A stretch of DNA of 64,000 bases from Neomicrococcus aestuarii (GCF_014201135.1 NZ_JACHDR010000001.1:186001-250000), one strand, 5' to 3'. Counted from the stretch's first letter, positions 40,673 to 49,570 are shown. The notes: generated from the sequence alone by a model not told the origin. A program made the numbers and translations.

Positions 40673-41333
40673 CGAAGATTCTTCAAACGAGGGACGCGGC
40701 GGGTTATTACGTGCCTCTGGATTTATAACAGCAACAGTTACCGCGGTGCTGATGTCCGGTTGCGCTAGTGATCAAGGCTCTGTCTCCGTCGGCCCGGGTT
40801 CGGCAGGCGGAAGCTCGGTCTCCCAAGCGCCAAGCACGCCTCAGCCGAGCGCGTCCACACCGGATGTATCCGTGGACCAGTCGCTGGTGGTGACTCATGC
40901 AGGAGCAGTTCTTACTGCCGTTCAGCTGGTCGAGCAAGGTGTTGCAACCGGAGACCGTCTTGACGTGCCCGAAGGCACCGCTGCCTTGGTGGATCTTGGT
41001 GACGATCAGAAGCGCCTGTTTGTCGCTGCGCACGTGAGCGAGCCAGGCGATGACGGAGTCCTATCCACAAAGGACTTCAGCGCTATTTTTCGCTTAGTTC
41101 AGGGCGATTCCATCACGTACTTCGACGGGGATGAGCAACAAGAATTCACTGTCACGTCGAGTGAGCCGGTCGAGAATGAAGGCGTCTTGACGGTTCCCGA
41201 AGCAAGCGCGGAGATGAGCGCGCCGGAATCACAAACCTTGATGCTGATGACGGTGGAATCCGGAGGCGTTGTCTCCGAGGCCGATTATGAAGGCCGCTGG
41301 GTGGTCACGGCAGAATCTGCGCAGGAGGACTAA
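40629..41333 (+). CDS. Putative lipoprotein with a sortase-like domain lacking the catalytic cysteine, 234 aa
   Basis: The N-terminus is basic, then hydrophobic (ASGFITATVTAVLMSGC), with Cys45 as a possible lipid-modified cysteine, and a Ser/Pro/Gly linker to about residue 80. The rest can be laid along class E/F sortases: RLFVAAHVSEPG (their AGHxD, His135 kept), FSAIFRLVQGDSITYF (their FYRLxxLxxGDxIxV), TLMLMTVESGG (their TLxTCGG, with Val209 in place of Cys) and GRWVVTA (their RDNVVVxA). Without the Cys it should not be a transpeptidase. It starts inside the metX 3' end with 44 nt of overlap, and no other start is obvious. The alignment is by eye. Confidence 0.68.
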   Translation: MNRFSAPARRRRATDEDSSNEGRGGLLRASGFITATVTAVLMSGCASDQGSVSVGPGSAGGSSVSQAPSTPQPSASTPDVSVDQSLVVTHAGAVLTAVQLVEQGVATGDRLDVPEGTAALVDLGDDQKRLFVAAHVSEPGDDGVLSTKDFSAIFRLVQGDSITYFDGDEQQEFTVTSSEPVENEGVLTVPEASAEMSAPESQTLMLMTVESGGVVSEADYEGRWVVTAESAQED

Positions 41334-41361
41334 TCTCCGCGCGAAAATCTGGTTTAGACGC

Positions 41362-41502
41362 CTAAAACTTATACGGGTTAGATGCGGTTGATTGGTAATT
41401 CCGGACAAGCGAAACAATCAGGATGGTTGCGGTGGCGACGATGACAACGGCAATAACGGTGATGATCCCTAGGACCCAAATAATGGGCTCAATGCTAAAC
41501 AT
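41362..41502 (-). CDS. Small single-pass membrane protein, 46 aa
   Basis: A short frame with a good ribosome site (GAGG 8 nt before the ATG). The translation begins MFSIEPIIWVLG, continues through one hydrophobic segment of about 22 residues (ITVIAVVIVATATILIVSL) and ends with a short polar tail (NYQSTASNPYKF). The next gene upstream on the same strand also starts with MFG and carries one membrane segment, so the two may be related in arrangement. I recognise no family. Confidence 0.65.
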   Translation of the reverse strand: MFSIEPIIWVLGIITVIAVVIVATATILIVSLVRNYQSTASNPYKF

Positions 41503-41644
41503 GGTGGTTCCTCAAGCAGGGTGTTCGAAGACCCAATCGGGGCTCCTCTAAATCCACTATAGACGTAGTGGAGGGCTAAATCTATATCCGAGGGATAAAA
41601 GAAATCGTGCCGAAACTAGGGAACCGACGCAACCCCGTGTGGAA

Positions 41645-41959
41645 CTAGAGATCGCGCAGAATACGCGAGCGAGCGTCGTCGTACTCCGCAGCCGAAATCG
41701 CTTGAGAATCACGCAAGGCATCCAACTCCGCAAGCCGCTCCTGAGCGGACTTTGGCGCACTATTGCGCAGGTTGTTGCCGAACTGCCCCGCAATGTCAGT
41801 CTGCATTGTGACGGGATCGTAGCCCTGGCGCCGGGCGGCGGAGGCGTTGCGGACCATCACCACAATCACAAAGATGAAGGCAGCAACAACCAGTAAGCTC
41901 ACCAGCCCAAAAATCAGAGGAAACCAGGCTGGGGGTCCAAAGCTGTCTGCTCCAAACAT
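41645..41959 (-). CDS. SHOCT-domain membrane protein, 104 aa
   Basis: N-terminal membrane segment (PLIFGLVSLLVVAAFIFVIVVMV, in part) followed by a cytoplasmic linker (ARRQGYDPVTMQTDIAGQ) and a C-terminal SHOCT domain (RLAELDALRDSQAISAAEYDDARSRIL, seen as ERLAELDALRDSQAI then EYDDARSRIL). SHOCT domains are short oligomerisation modules. The ATG at 41959 has AAGGA 7 nt upstream; longer versions would read into the upstream non-coding region. It carries an exact copy of the dispersed 12-mer at its 3' end. Confidence 0.8.
   Translation of the reverse strand: MFGADSFGPPAWFPLIFGLVSLLVVAAFIFVIVVMVRNASAARRQGYDPVTMQTDIAGQFGNNLRNSAPKSAQERLAELDALRDSQAISAAEYDDARSRILRDL
41663..41684 (+). repeat. Dispersed motif copy, at the 3' end of the SHOCT gene
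   Basis: Reads ACGCGAGC-GA-GCGTCGTCGTAC with the exact 12-mer at 41673-41684. On the coding strand it gives EYDDARSR. Confidence 0.5.
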
Positions 41960-41999
41960 GAGAATTCCTTTGTGTTGTAGGGGGCTGAAGGGATGCCGA

Positions 42000-42857
42000 C
42001 TAGCTGTCGGAAATAGCGTGGCCCGGAGGCATAGCGCCACCGAAAACCGGGCTGGCGGCAGGGCGCTTCGCCGTGATGCCGTCACCGCTGGACTGGTGAC
42101 GAATACGGCGAACCACCCACGGAACCAAGTGCGTGCGCGCCCAGACCAGATCCTCCGTGCGAGCCGTCCGCCAGCTCTTAGCAACAGCGGGCTTAGCCTC
42201 AAACGGCTTGAGCGTATGCTCCACGCCCAAAGAATCAAGGACCATCGCGGCGATGGTGTGGTGGCCCACGGCGGAGAAGTGCAGCCGATCCTCGGCCCAC
42301 ATCTCTGGCTGCTGCAGGTCGCGAAGAGCCCACATGTCGGCCACGATGGCGTCGTGACGCTGGGCTACTGCGCGCAGATTCTCGTTGTAGATCGCCACGC
42401 GACCGCGCACAGATCCCAGCACGGGGGTATTTCCAATATCGGGGCCGGTGAACACCACAATGGTGGCGCCGGAGGTTCCCAAGATGCGGACCATGGCATC
42501 GAATCGTTCGGCGAGCGCGTCGGGATCCGCGCCGCGGCGCAATGAATCATTTCCGCCGGCGCAGATGGTGATGAGGTCCGGCTTGAGTTCGAGTGCGGGG
42601 GCTACTTGCTCGTCCATGATCTGCTGGAGCAAGCGGCCGCGAATGGCCAAGTTGGCGTACGCGAAATCGTCCACGCTCTGACCAAGTTCTTCAGCCACGC
42701 GGTCCGCCCAGCCACGATGTCCACCCGGTGAATTCTCATCAGGATCGCCGATTCCCTCGGTAAAGGAATCTCCGATGGCTACGTAGCGGCGCCAAGGGTG
42801 AGTTTCGGTAGTAAGAGGTACGGGTGGAATGGTGTGCTGAAGAGATACATCGTTCAC
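42000..42857 (-). CDS. SGNH/GDSL-family hydrolase, 285 aa
   Basis: Cytoplasmic esterase-type hydrolase. Block I is RYVAIGDSFTEGIGDP (nucleophile Ser), block II a Gly near RGRLLQ, block III ICAGGNDSLRRG (Asn), and block V AEDRLHFSAVGHH (catalytic Asp and His). These are the four SGNH residues. The start is uncertain: a GTG at 42857 places GDS at the normal distance from the N-terminus, but its ribosome site is weak; longer in-frame forms reach 42956. It is divergent from the esterase gene. Confidence 0.85.
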   Translation of the reverse strand: MNDVSLQHTIPPVPLTTETHPWRRYVAIGDSFTEGIGDPDENSPGGHRGWADRVAEELGQSVDDFAYANLAIRGRLLQQIMDEQVAPALELKPDLITICAGGNDSLRRGADPDALAERFDAMVRILGTSGATIVVFTGPDIGNTPVLGSVRGRVAIYNENLRAVAQRHDAIVADMWALRDLQQPEMWAEDRLHFSAVGHHTIAAMVLDSLGVEHTLKPFEAKPAVAKSWRTARTEDLVWARTHLVPWVVRRIRHQSSGDGITAKRPAASPVFGGAMPPGHAISDS

Positions 42858-42973
42858 GCCTTCATACTTGCACCTATTACGCCGCGTAGGGAAGTGGCAG
42901 AGTTTGCGACCTATACGTGAGAATGGGCACGAAAGCCCGTTAGCACTGTTGCCCACGCGGCAAGAATGGTTGA

Positions 42974-43654
42974 ATGTTCAATATGTCTGAAAACACGCAA
43001 TACGCTGCCGGAAACCTCGGCGAAGATCTTATTGTCCAGTGGTCCAAGCCCGAAGAAGAGCGCGCTGGCACCCCACTGCTGGTGATGTTCCACGGCTACG
43101 GCTCCAACGAAGCTGATCTCATTGGCCTGGCACCACACTTGCCCGAAGAATTCACGATCGCATCCTTGCGTGCCCCCATGCGCGAAGGCATGGGTTACAA
43201 GTGGTTCAGCCTGGTGCACACCCCGGACTACTCGTTTGATCAGGTCAAGAACTCCGTGAACCTCGCACTGAAGTGGCTCGATGAGGTCAAGGCGAATCAC
43301 TCCAAGATTGTGCTCTTCGGCTTCTCGATGGGTATGGCAATGGCCACCTCGCTCCTGCGCCACCGCCCAGACGAGTACGAAGCTGTTATCGGTTGCTCGG
43401 GCTTCGCCATTGACGCCCACGGCGACGACTTCTTCAATGACGCTGCCGTAGCCGAGCGCAAGCCGCCCATGTTCTGGGGCCGCGATCAGCAAGATCCAGT
43501 GATCACCCAGGACAAGGTGGAATACACCAACGAGTGGTCACGCGCTCACGTGGACCTGACCAAGATCAACTACTCCAACATGATGCACTCCATCTCCGCT
43601 CAGGAGATCGCGCACATCAACGAGTACCTGCGCGTGAAAGTACTCTCCGCGTAA
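42974..43654 (+). CDS. Alpha/beta hydrolase, phospholipase/carboxylesterase type, 226 aa
   Basis: Esterase of the carboxylesterase/acyl-protein-thioesterase-like group. Oxyanion-hole region MFHGYGSNEADLIGLAPHL near residue 35-55 (HGxG), nucleophile in FGFSMGMAMATSL near 117, acid in GRDQQDPVIT near 175, and His in NMMHSISAQE near 205, so the triad is complete. Two ATG starts 9 nt apart are equally plausible. No signal peptide. Substrate unknown. Confidence 0.85.
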   Translation: MFNMSENTQYAAGNLGEDLIVQWSKPEEERAGTPLLVMFHGYGSNEADLIGLAPHLPEEFTIASLRAPMREGMGYKWFSLVHTPDYSFDQVKNSVNLALKWLDEVKANHSKIVLFGFSMGMAMATSLLRHRPDEYEAVIGCSGFAIDAHGDDFFNDAAVAERKPPMFWGRDQQDPVITQDKVEYTNEWSRAHVDLTKINYSNMMHSISAQEIAHINEYLRVKVLSA

Positions 43655-43686
43655 GTTTCCCCAGCGCTGACGTGCAAGCCTGAGAG

Positions 43687-43926
43687 TTAGTTGGCTTGCG
43701 CTTCAGACACAACGCGAATTGCGTGGCCGTCGAGTTCCACCACATCACCGTGGCGAACTTGGCGGCCGCGGCGCGTTTCAACCTCGCCATTGACATTGAC
43801 GGCACCGTGCTCGATGAACGCTTTGGCTTCCAGACCGTCCTCGGCGAGGTTAGCAAGCTTGAGCAACTGCCCAAGTCGAATGGATTCGTCGCGAATAAGG
43901 ATGTCATCTGGGTGAGAAGTGCTCAT
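43687..43926 (-). CDS. S4-domain RNA-binding protein, 79 aa
   Basis: Small protein consisting of one S4 domain (IRLGQLLKLANLAEDGLEAKAFIEHGAVNVNGEVETRRG in segments; the core is KAFIEHGAVNVNGE and RRGRQVRHGDVVEL). It resembles the YbcJ/YaaA-type stand-alone S4 proteins that bind structured RNA. The start codon overlaps that of the divergent transporter gene: the 4 bases CATG (43924-43927) contain both starts. Confidence 0.85.
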   Translation of the reverse strand: MSTSHPDDILIRDESIRLGQLLKLANLAEDGLEAKAFIEHGAVNVNGEVETRRGRQVRHGDVVELDGHAIRVVSEAQAN

Positions 43927-44941
43927 GAGTAAGAGTTTAGAAGAAACCACGGGCGCCACTTCGCCACGCGCCTCGCGAGCCACCTCGCAAGGCCCTTCGC
44001 CCGCGTTGCCGCTGGCGTTCGCCGCGTTCGCCGGTGCGCTCATGCCCGTGCAGGGACTCATTGTGGGCCGCGCCGGAACGCACATGGGAAGCGTGCTGTG
44101 GGCGGCAGTGGTATCGCTGGGTACGGCGTTCGTCCTGCTGCTGGTCACGTCGCTGTTTACCGCGAAGGGCCGGCAAGCCTGGGCGCGAGGCGTGACCATC
44201 TGGAAAGAACGCACCATCCCTCGCTACTTCCTGCTCGCCGGCGTGATCGGTGCGTGCTACCTCATGATCATGGCCGCCGCGCTGGACACCATTGGGCTGG
44301 CAATCTTCGCAGTCTGCATCGTCGCCATGCGCACCATTTCCTCCATGGTGATCGACATCAAAGGCTTCAGCCCCGCAGGAAAGCAGCCACTGACGAGGCA
44401 ACGTGCGCTCAGCGCCGCGCTGCTACTAGTCGGGGCCGTCGTGGCTTCCTCCGGTGCCGGCGCCCGCGCCGAAAACTCACCCATGACCTGGGTGGTGCTG
44501 GTGCTCTCGGCCATTATTGGCGCGCTTCTTTCCGTGCAGCAGTCCATGAACGGCCACGCTGGTAAAGCGTACAAATCCACCACCACCGTCACCGCCATCA
44601 ACAACCTCGTGGCCGTCGTGACACTTTTGATTATTGGAGTGATCCTCGCACTTCTTCACGTGCCCGCCGCCTTTGCGCAGCAACCGCCAGAGTGGTGGCA
44701 CTTCCTCGCCGGCCCGCTGGGAATCCTGTTTGTCACCACCGGTATCACCCTGGTCCCGATCCTGGGTTCCTTGCTGACCGGAATCGGCTTGGTCACCGGA
44801 CAGCTGGTGGGATCGCTGCTCCTCGATTACCTCGTAGCGCCCGAACACGTGCAAGTCACCGAAGTGCTGGGAGTGGCAATCACCGTGCTCGCGATCATCG
44901 TGGCATCATTGCCCACGCAGCGCTTTATTAAGCGCCGCTAA
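43925..44941 (+). CDS. DMT-superfamily transporter (YdcZ/DUF606 type), 338 aa
   Basis: Ten hydrophobic segments in two halves, each half starting with a pattern like FAAFAGALMPVQGLIVGRAG and SAIIGALLSVQQSMNGHAG; these are the two DUF606 (YdcZ) repeats fused in one protein. Cytoplasmic membrane; substrate unknown. The ATG at 43925 overlaps the divergent S4 gene's start; a GTG 6 nt upstream is an alternative. The next gene is a paralogue 45 bp downstream, so a pair of transporters or a heteromer is likely. Confidence 0.82.
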   Translation: MSKSLEETTGATSPRASRATSQGPSPALPLAFAAFAGALMPVQGLIVGRAGTHMGSVLWAAVVSLGTAFVLLLVTSLFTAKGRQAWARGVTIWKERTIPRYFLLAGVIGACYLMIMAAALDTIGLAIFAVCIVAMRTISSMVIDIKGFSPAGKQPLTRQRALSAALLLVGAVVASSGAGARAENSPMTWVVLVLSAIIGALLSVQQSMNGHAGKAYKSTTTVTAINNLVAVVTLLIIGVILALLHVPAAFAQQPPEWWHFLAGPLGILFVTTGITLVPILGSLLTGIGLVTGQLVGSLLLDYLVAPEHVQVTEVLGVAITVLAIIVASLPTQRFIKRR

Positions 44942-44986
44942 CTACCAGTAGGCAATTACAGCTAAACAAGAGAAAGCTGATCCGGC

Positions 44987-45967
44987 GTGACCACTGCAGC
45001 TCAAGAGCGTTCCATTCCTACCCCGCTAGGACTTCTGCTCGCCACAGTGGCAGGTATCGCGATGCCCGCTCAGGGCCGCGTCAACGGCGCCCTTGCCGCA
45101 GAGCTCGGTAGCGGCACGCTCGCGGCGCTCGTCAGTTTTACGGTAGGTCTGGTGATCGTGGGCCTCGGCGTCCTCATCTTTCCCAAGAGCCGCTCTTCCA
45201 TCAAGCAGCTGCCCACGTTCCTCAATGAAAAGCGCTTCCCTTGGTGGTACATGCTCGCCGGTGTCATCGGCGCCTACTTTGTGTTGGGTCAGGGCCTGAC
45301 CATCACGCTTTTGGGAGTCGCGCTCTTTACGGTGGCGAACGTAGCGGGTCAAACCATCTCCGGGCTTTTCACGGACGCGATCGGCTTCGGCCCCGGCGGG
45401 AAACGCCCCATCACGGGCATCCGGTTCATTGGTTCATTTCTGGCGATCGTGGGCGTGCTCTGGGCAGTCTGGCCGAAAATCGCGGTGCAAGGAGCCAGCG
45501 GTGACTGGCTGCTCCCGGTGCTTTTCCCGCTCTCCGCAGGTCTGCTCTTCGCCTTCCAGCAAGCCATGAACGGCACCCAAACGCGCTACTACCGCACGCC
45601 GTTACCAGCTACCTTCTTCAACTTTGCCGCAGGAACGCTAGCGCTCGGCGTCGTAGTTCTCATCACGTCCTTCGGCAATCCGCTACCGGGCCACTTCCCA
45701 ACTGAGTGGTGGATGTACCTCGGCGGCGCCTTCGGAAACGTATTCATCGCCACGGGCGCTATCCTGGTCCGCCACATGGGCGTGCTGCTCACTGGCTTGG
45801 GACTCGTCGCCGGCCAGCTGCTAGGCAGCCTAGCCCTGGACTTGTTCGCGCCCGTCCCCGGATCCGTCGTAGATGCGAATACTTTGTGGGGGACCGCCCT
45901 CACGCTCGTGGCCGTGATGATCGCCAGTATTCCGTCCAGCGCGCGCATGCCGTGGGAGAAACGCTAG
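44987..45967 (+). CDS. DMT-superfamily transporter (YdcZ/DUF606 type), second copy, 326 aa
   Basis: Paralogue of the preceding gene with the same two-repeat layout: LATVAGIAMPAQGRVNGALAAELG in the first half (in part) and LFAFQQAMNGTQTRYYRTPLP in the second, with about ten membrane segments. The C-terminal half ends in VRHMGVLLTGLGLVAGQLLGSL. It starts with a GTG and ends 129 bp before glyS. Substrate unknown; co-transcription with its neighbour is likely. Confidence 0.82.
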   Translation: MTTAAQERSIPTPLGLLLATVAGIAMPAQGRVNGALAAELGSGTLAALVSFTVGLVIVGLGVLIFPKSRSSIKQLPTFLNEKRFPWWYMLAGVIGAYFVLGQGLTITLLGVALFTVANVAGQTISGLFTDAIGFGPGGKRPITGIRFIGSFLAIVGVLWAVWPKIAVQGASGDWLLPVLFPLSAGLLFAFQQAMNGTQTRYYRTPLPATFFNFAAGTLALGVVVLITSFGNPLPGHFPTEWWMYLGGAFGNVFIATGAILVRHMGVLLTGLGLVAGQLLGSLALDLFAPVPGSVVDANTLWGTALTLVAVMIASIPSSARMPWEKR

Positions 45968-46096
45968 TCTTAACGGGTGCGCCCAGCTGGCGCACGCTCG
46001 TCCCGTCACCGCATCACCCGGATGCGAACGCCGAGCACAATCAACCGCAGAACGGACCGCATCCAGCGGCCGCGTTACTTTTGGGAGCGTATTTAC

Positions 46097-47485
46097 ATGG
46101 CACCTCAGTCCACCCTCGACCTGGTTATCTCGCTGGCGAAGCGCCGCGGATTCGTCTTCCAGGCCGGTGAGATCTACGGTGGTTCCCGCTCCGCCTGGGA
46201 CTACGGACCACTCGGTACCGAACTCAAAGAGAACATCAAGCGCGAATGGTGGCAGAACTTTGTCCGCGGACGCGAAGACATGGTGGGCCTAGACTCCTCC
46301 ATCATCTTGCCAAAGGCCGTCTGGGAAGCCTCCGGACACGTCGCCACCTTCACGGACCCACTCGTGGAATGCACCAACTGCCACAAGCGTCACCGCCAAG
46401 ATCACCTCATGGAGGCGTTCGAGGCCAAGAAGAAGCGCCCAGCCACGGGCATGGAAGAAATCGTCTGCCCAGACTGTGGCACGCGCGGCGAATGGACCGA
46501 ACCACAGCTGTTCTCCGGCCTCATGAAGACCTACCTCGGCCCCGTGGACAACGAATCCGGCCTGCACTACATGCGCCCGGAAACCGCCCAGGGCATCTTC
46601 GTGAACTTCAACAACGTCCTTACGGTCTCCCGTAAGAAGCCGCCGTTCGGCATCGGCCAGATCGGTAAGTCCTTCCGTAACGAGATCACACCCGGAAACT
46701 TCATCTTCCGCACGCGCGAGTTCGAACAGATGGAAATCGAGTTCTTCACCGCTCCTACCGAAGCTGACGAGTGGTTCAAGCGTTGGGTTGAGGACTGCTG
46801 GAACTGGTTCATCGACTTGGGCATTAACCCAGAGAACATGCGCCGCTTCGACGTCCCTGAGGACGAGCGCGCGCACTACTCCGCCGGCACCATCGACTTC
46901 GAGTACCGCTTTGGCTTCTCCGGAAACGAGTGGGGCGAGCTCATGGGCGTTGCCAACCGCACCGACTATGACCTTTCCAGCCACTCGAAGGCTTCCGGCA
47001 CGGACCTCGCGTTCTTCGACCAGACCTCGGGCGAGCGCTACACCCCGTTCGTGATCGAGCCGTCCTTCGGCTTGACCCGCTCCATGATGGCGTTCCTCGT
47101 GGACGCTTACACCGAGGACGAGGCTCCGAACGCGAAGGGCGGCGTGGACAAGCGCACCGTCTTGAAGTTGGATCCGCGTTTGGCTCCCGTGAAGGCTGCG
47201 GTTTTGCCGTTGTCCCGTAACGAGGATTTGTCCCCGAAGGCGAAGGATTTGGCGGCCCAGTTGCGTAAGCAGTGGAACGTTGATTACGACGACGCTGGCG
47301 CGATCGGCCGCCGTTACCGCCGCCAAGATGAAATTGGTACGCCATTCTGCATCACCGTTGACTTCGACACCCTCGAAGATCAGGCAGTGACCATTCGCGA
47401 GCGTGACACCATGACCCAAGAGCGCGTGTCCTTGGATCAGGTGACGTCCTATCTCGCGGCACGCTTGGTAGGTGGCCAGAAGTAG
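46097..47485 (+). CDS. glyS: Glycyl-tRNA synthetase, 462 aa
   Basis: Class II homodimeric (eukaryote/archaea-like) glycyl-tRNA synthetase. Motifs: [26 protein letters not shown] at the N-terminus (in segments), [15 protein letters not shown] near 155, motif 2 [30 protein letters not shown] near 195-225 (in segments), and motif 3 with [13 protein letters not shown] near 320. C-terminal anticodon-binding domain follows. The ATG at 46097 has GGGAG upstream. A 7-bp hairpin (GTGCGCC...GGCGCAC, 45977-45995) lies in the leader, with no T run. Glycine made by tdh-kbl is its substrate. Confidence 0.95.
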   Translation: MAPQSTLDLVISLAKRRGFVFQAGEIYGGSRSAWDYGPLGTELKENIKREWWQNFVRGREDMVGLDSSIILPKAVWEASGHVATFTDPLVECTNCHKRHRQDHLMEAFEAKKKRPATGMEEIVCPDCGTRGEWTEPQLFSGLMKTYLGPVDNESGLHYMRPETAQGIFVNFNNVLTVSRKKPPFGIGQIGKSFRNEITPGNFIFRTREFEQMEIEFFTAPTEADEWFKRWVEDCWNWFIDLGINPENMRRFDVPEDERAHYSAGTIDFEYRFGFSGNEWGELMGVANRTDYDLSSHSKASGTDLAFFDQTSGERYTPFVIEPSFGLTRSMMAFLVDAYTEDEAPNAKGGVDKRTVLKLDPRLAPVKAAVLPLSRNEDLSPKAKDLAAQLRKQWNVDYDDAGAIGRRYRRQDEIGTPFCITVDFDTLEDQAVTIRERDTMTQERVSLDQVTSYLAARLVGGQK

Positions 47486-48490
47486 GTGAGCATGGATTCC
47501 GCAACACTGCCCGAAGGTTTTACGATTCGTCCGTGGGAAGACGGGGATGACCTGCGCCTCCTTGAGGTGTGGGGCGATCCCACGAGCCCGCAGGCTCACG
47601 AAGACCGCACCATGTTGCGCGCCAACTCGAACGAACCCTGGGCGCGCACTCTTGTAGTCGAGGATCAGGGAATCCCGGTCGCCGCCGGAACCATCTACGC
47701 TTCCTCACTGCACCCGGACCGCAACTGGGTCTACGTGGAAGTCGCTCGCGAGCACCGTCGCCAAGGAATTGGTACGGAACTGATGCGTCAGCTGCGTGCT
47801 GAAGCTGCGTCGTCGTCCTCCACCGAAGTGAAAACCCGCTTCACGTTCGCCGCCGGAACCGGTGAGGACGCGAATCCGGCCGAAGTATTCACGATGGCCA
47901 TGGGGATGGCACCCATCATGCGTTCGCGCCTGGTAGTGGTGGAACCCGAGGCACTGTCCTTGCCGGTGTTCGATGACAACGGGCTCACGCTCGAAGAAAT
48001 CGCGACCGGATCCGTGGAGCTCACGCGTGTGGTGGCGGATTTCTACAACGCGACGCACGCGTGGGATCGTTCCGAGATGACGCTAGGCCGCGCGCAAACC
48101 ATGTTGCTGGGCGATCACACCGGCGCCAAGGGTTGCATTGTTCTTCGCGACAAGCCCAAGGCGCAGGGCGGCCGGATTCTCACGTTCGCCGTGAGCTACG
48201 AGCCCGCTCGCGTGGACGCCCCCGCCGATGTGCTCATTGGGTGGGATCCCGCGCTCGCCGACGTAGATATCCGCGACAGCGTGCGCGGCCTGCTGGCCAT
48301 GCTGGTCCACCAATATCCGGTGCAGGTAGAAGTGGACGATTCCATGGAGCCGCTCTCCGATCTGGTGGATGCGCTCTTGGTAAGCGGATCAGCCACCGTG
48401 ATCGCCGCGACCATTGTGGTAGCCACGGATGCCGGGGAGAACTCCGGTGAGGAAAGCTCCGTTGACGCCTCGGAAGCGGACGCTGACTAG
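47486..48490 (+). CDS. GNAT-family N-acetyltransferase, 334 aa
   Basis: N-terminal GNAT domain: FTIRPWEDGDDLRLLEVWGDP, then WVYVEVAREHRRQGIGTELMRQLRAEAA with the acetyl-CoA loop RRQGIG near residue 92. The second half (RSRLVVVEPEALSLPVFDDNG onward) may be a degenerate second GNAT domain, as in two-domain GNATs of this length. A Glu/Ser/Asp-rich tail ends the protein. It starts at the stop of glyS. The acetyl-CoA loop is intact; acceptor unknown. A dispersed-motif variant sits in EAASSSSTE, a loop in the domain. Confidence 0.8.
   Translation: MSMDSATLPEGFTIRPWEDGDDLRLLEVWGDPTSPQAHEDRTMLRANSNEPWARTLVVEDQGIPVAAGTIYASSLHPDRNWVYVEVAREHRRQGIGTELMRQLRAEAASSSSTEVKTRFTFAAGTGEDANPAEVFTMAMGMAPIMRSRLVVVEPEALSLPVFDDNGLTLEEIATGSVELTRVVADFYNATHAWDRSEMTLGRAQTMLLGDHTGAKGCIVLRDKPKAQGGRILTFAVSYEPARVDAPADVLIGWDPALADVDIRDSVRGLLAMLVHQYPVQVEVDDSMEPLSDLVDALLVSGSATVIAATIVVATDAGENSGEESSVDASEADAD
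47799..47819 (+). repeat. Dispersed motif copy (variant), in the GNAT gene
   Basis: Reads TGAAGC-T-GCGTCGTCGTCC, one base different in the core. It encodes EAASSSS, a serine loop, in a different frame from the copies that encode VVV. Confidence 0.4.
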
Positions 48491-48530
48491 TACCTTCTCA
48501 AGTGGCATCGAGTGATGCCCACGAAACAAC

Positions 48531-48575
48531 GCCCGCCCCGGCTGAGCACTTAGGCTCTAGCCGGGGCGGGCATTT
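48531..48575. terminator. Bidirectional terminator between GNAT and metQ
   Basis: The arms GCCCGCCCCGGCT (48531-48543) and AGCCGGGGCGGGC (48559-48571) are perfect over 13 nt with a 15-nt loop and are followed by ATTTTC. They separate the convergent plus-strand GNAT and minus-strand sulfur operon. Confidence 0.88.
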
Positions 48576-48595
48576 TCGTAGTGGAAACTAACGGT

Positions 48596-49507
48596 TTAGT
48601 TGTCCACCGGCAACAAGAGATCTTTCACGGCTGGATCAGTGCGCAAGTATTCCTGCACGGCGGGATCCTGGAACGCCTTGATGAGGTTCTGAATGTTCTC
48701 GGTGTCCTTGTACTCGGAACCGATGGTCAGCTGGCCGGCGAACTCATCCGGTGCTGGTGGGGCGAAGATCTGCTTGGAGATGTCCACCTTCGCGGAGACG
48801 TAGTACTCGGTGTAACCCACGGCTGCACCCAAGTCAGGCAAGGAGCGGGACTGTGCCGCGAAGTCGAGGAGCTTGAACTTGATGTTCTTCGGGTTCTCGG
48901 CGATGTCCTTCTGGGTGGCTTCCCACTTGTTGATGCCATCCTTGAGGGTGATCAGGCCGGCGCGCTCGAGCAACCAGAGACCCTGAGCCTCATTAGCTGG
49001 ATCCGAGTAGAGCGAGATGGTGGCGCCGTTCGGGATGTCCTCGACGCTCTTGTACTTCTCACTCCAGATGCCAAAGCCCCATCGGAACACGGGGATGGCT
49101 GCTTCTTCCTTGAAATCCGGGTTGGCTTCAAGAACCTGGGCCAGCCAGAGCTTGTGCTGATAGACGGTCGCCGCAACCTCGCCCGTGGAGACCGCGCGGT
49201 TTAGCGTGGTGGAATCGGCGAGACCCTTGAATTCCACCTTGATGCCGTACTTCGGTGCAATTTCCTCGGCAACGTAGTTCACGAGGGCCTGCTCAGCGTG
49301 GTTACCTTCGGCGGTGACGACGGTGAGGGTTGCGCCCGCGATTTCGTTAGGGGACTTGGCGCCTGAGTTTGCACCGAAGGCAATGCCGGCCGCGATCGCC
49401 GCGATAGCGACGACGCCACCCACGGCCCACGGCCACTTCTTTTTCTTGGTGATGGTGAAGCCGTGTTCGCCCGAAGGCTCGGTAGTGCGTTCTTCTGTGA
49501 TGGTCAT
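48596..49507 (-). CDS. MetQ/NlpA-family substrate-binding protein with membrane anchor, 303 aa
   Basis: Binding component of a D/L-methionine-type ABC importer. The mature fold is MetQ-like: LTVVTAEGNHAEQALVNYVAEE, GLADSTTLNRAVSTGEVAATVYQHKLWLAQ (in segments), IPNGATISLYSDPANEAQGLWLLERAGLI. Unusually, it has no lipobox and no cysteine. A basic stretch (ITKKKKWPW) precedes a hydrophobic segment (VGGVVAIAAIAAGIAFG, residues about 30-46), which looks like an uncleaved membrane anchor. Last gene of the sfnG-metNI-metQ operon, 63 nt after metI. Ligand could be methionine or another sulfur compound. Confidence 0.85.
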   Translation of the reverse strand: MTITEERTTEPSGEHGFTITKKKKWPWAVGGVVAIAAIAAGIAFGANSGAKSPNEIAGATLTVVTAEGNHAEQALVNYVAEEIAPKYGIKVEFKGLADSTTLNRAVSTGEVAATVYQHKLWLAQVLEANPDFKEEAAIPVFRWGFGIWSEKYKSVEDIPNGATISLYSDPANEAQGLWLLERAGLITLKDGINKWEATQKDIAENPKNIKFKLLDFAAQSRSLPDLGAAVGYTEYYVSAKVDISKQIFAPPAPDEFAGQLTIGSEYKDTENIQNLIKAFQDPAVQEYLRTDPAVKDLLLPVDN

Positions 49508-49570
49508 GATGTCGCCTTTCAGCGGGAGAGGGGTTGAGAGATACGTACGGTGAAACTTGGGAGGTGGTTA

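Noticed and set aside
45977-45995. Hairpin in the glyS leader as a T-box or terminator
   Set aside because: It lacks T-box sequence (no AG-bulge or TGGN-type antiterminator element) and no T run follows.
46289-47599. Long open frame antisense to glyS (436 codons)
   Set aside because: Shadow of glyS; ribosome site and family similarity are absent.
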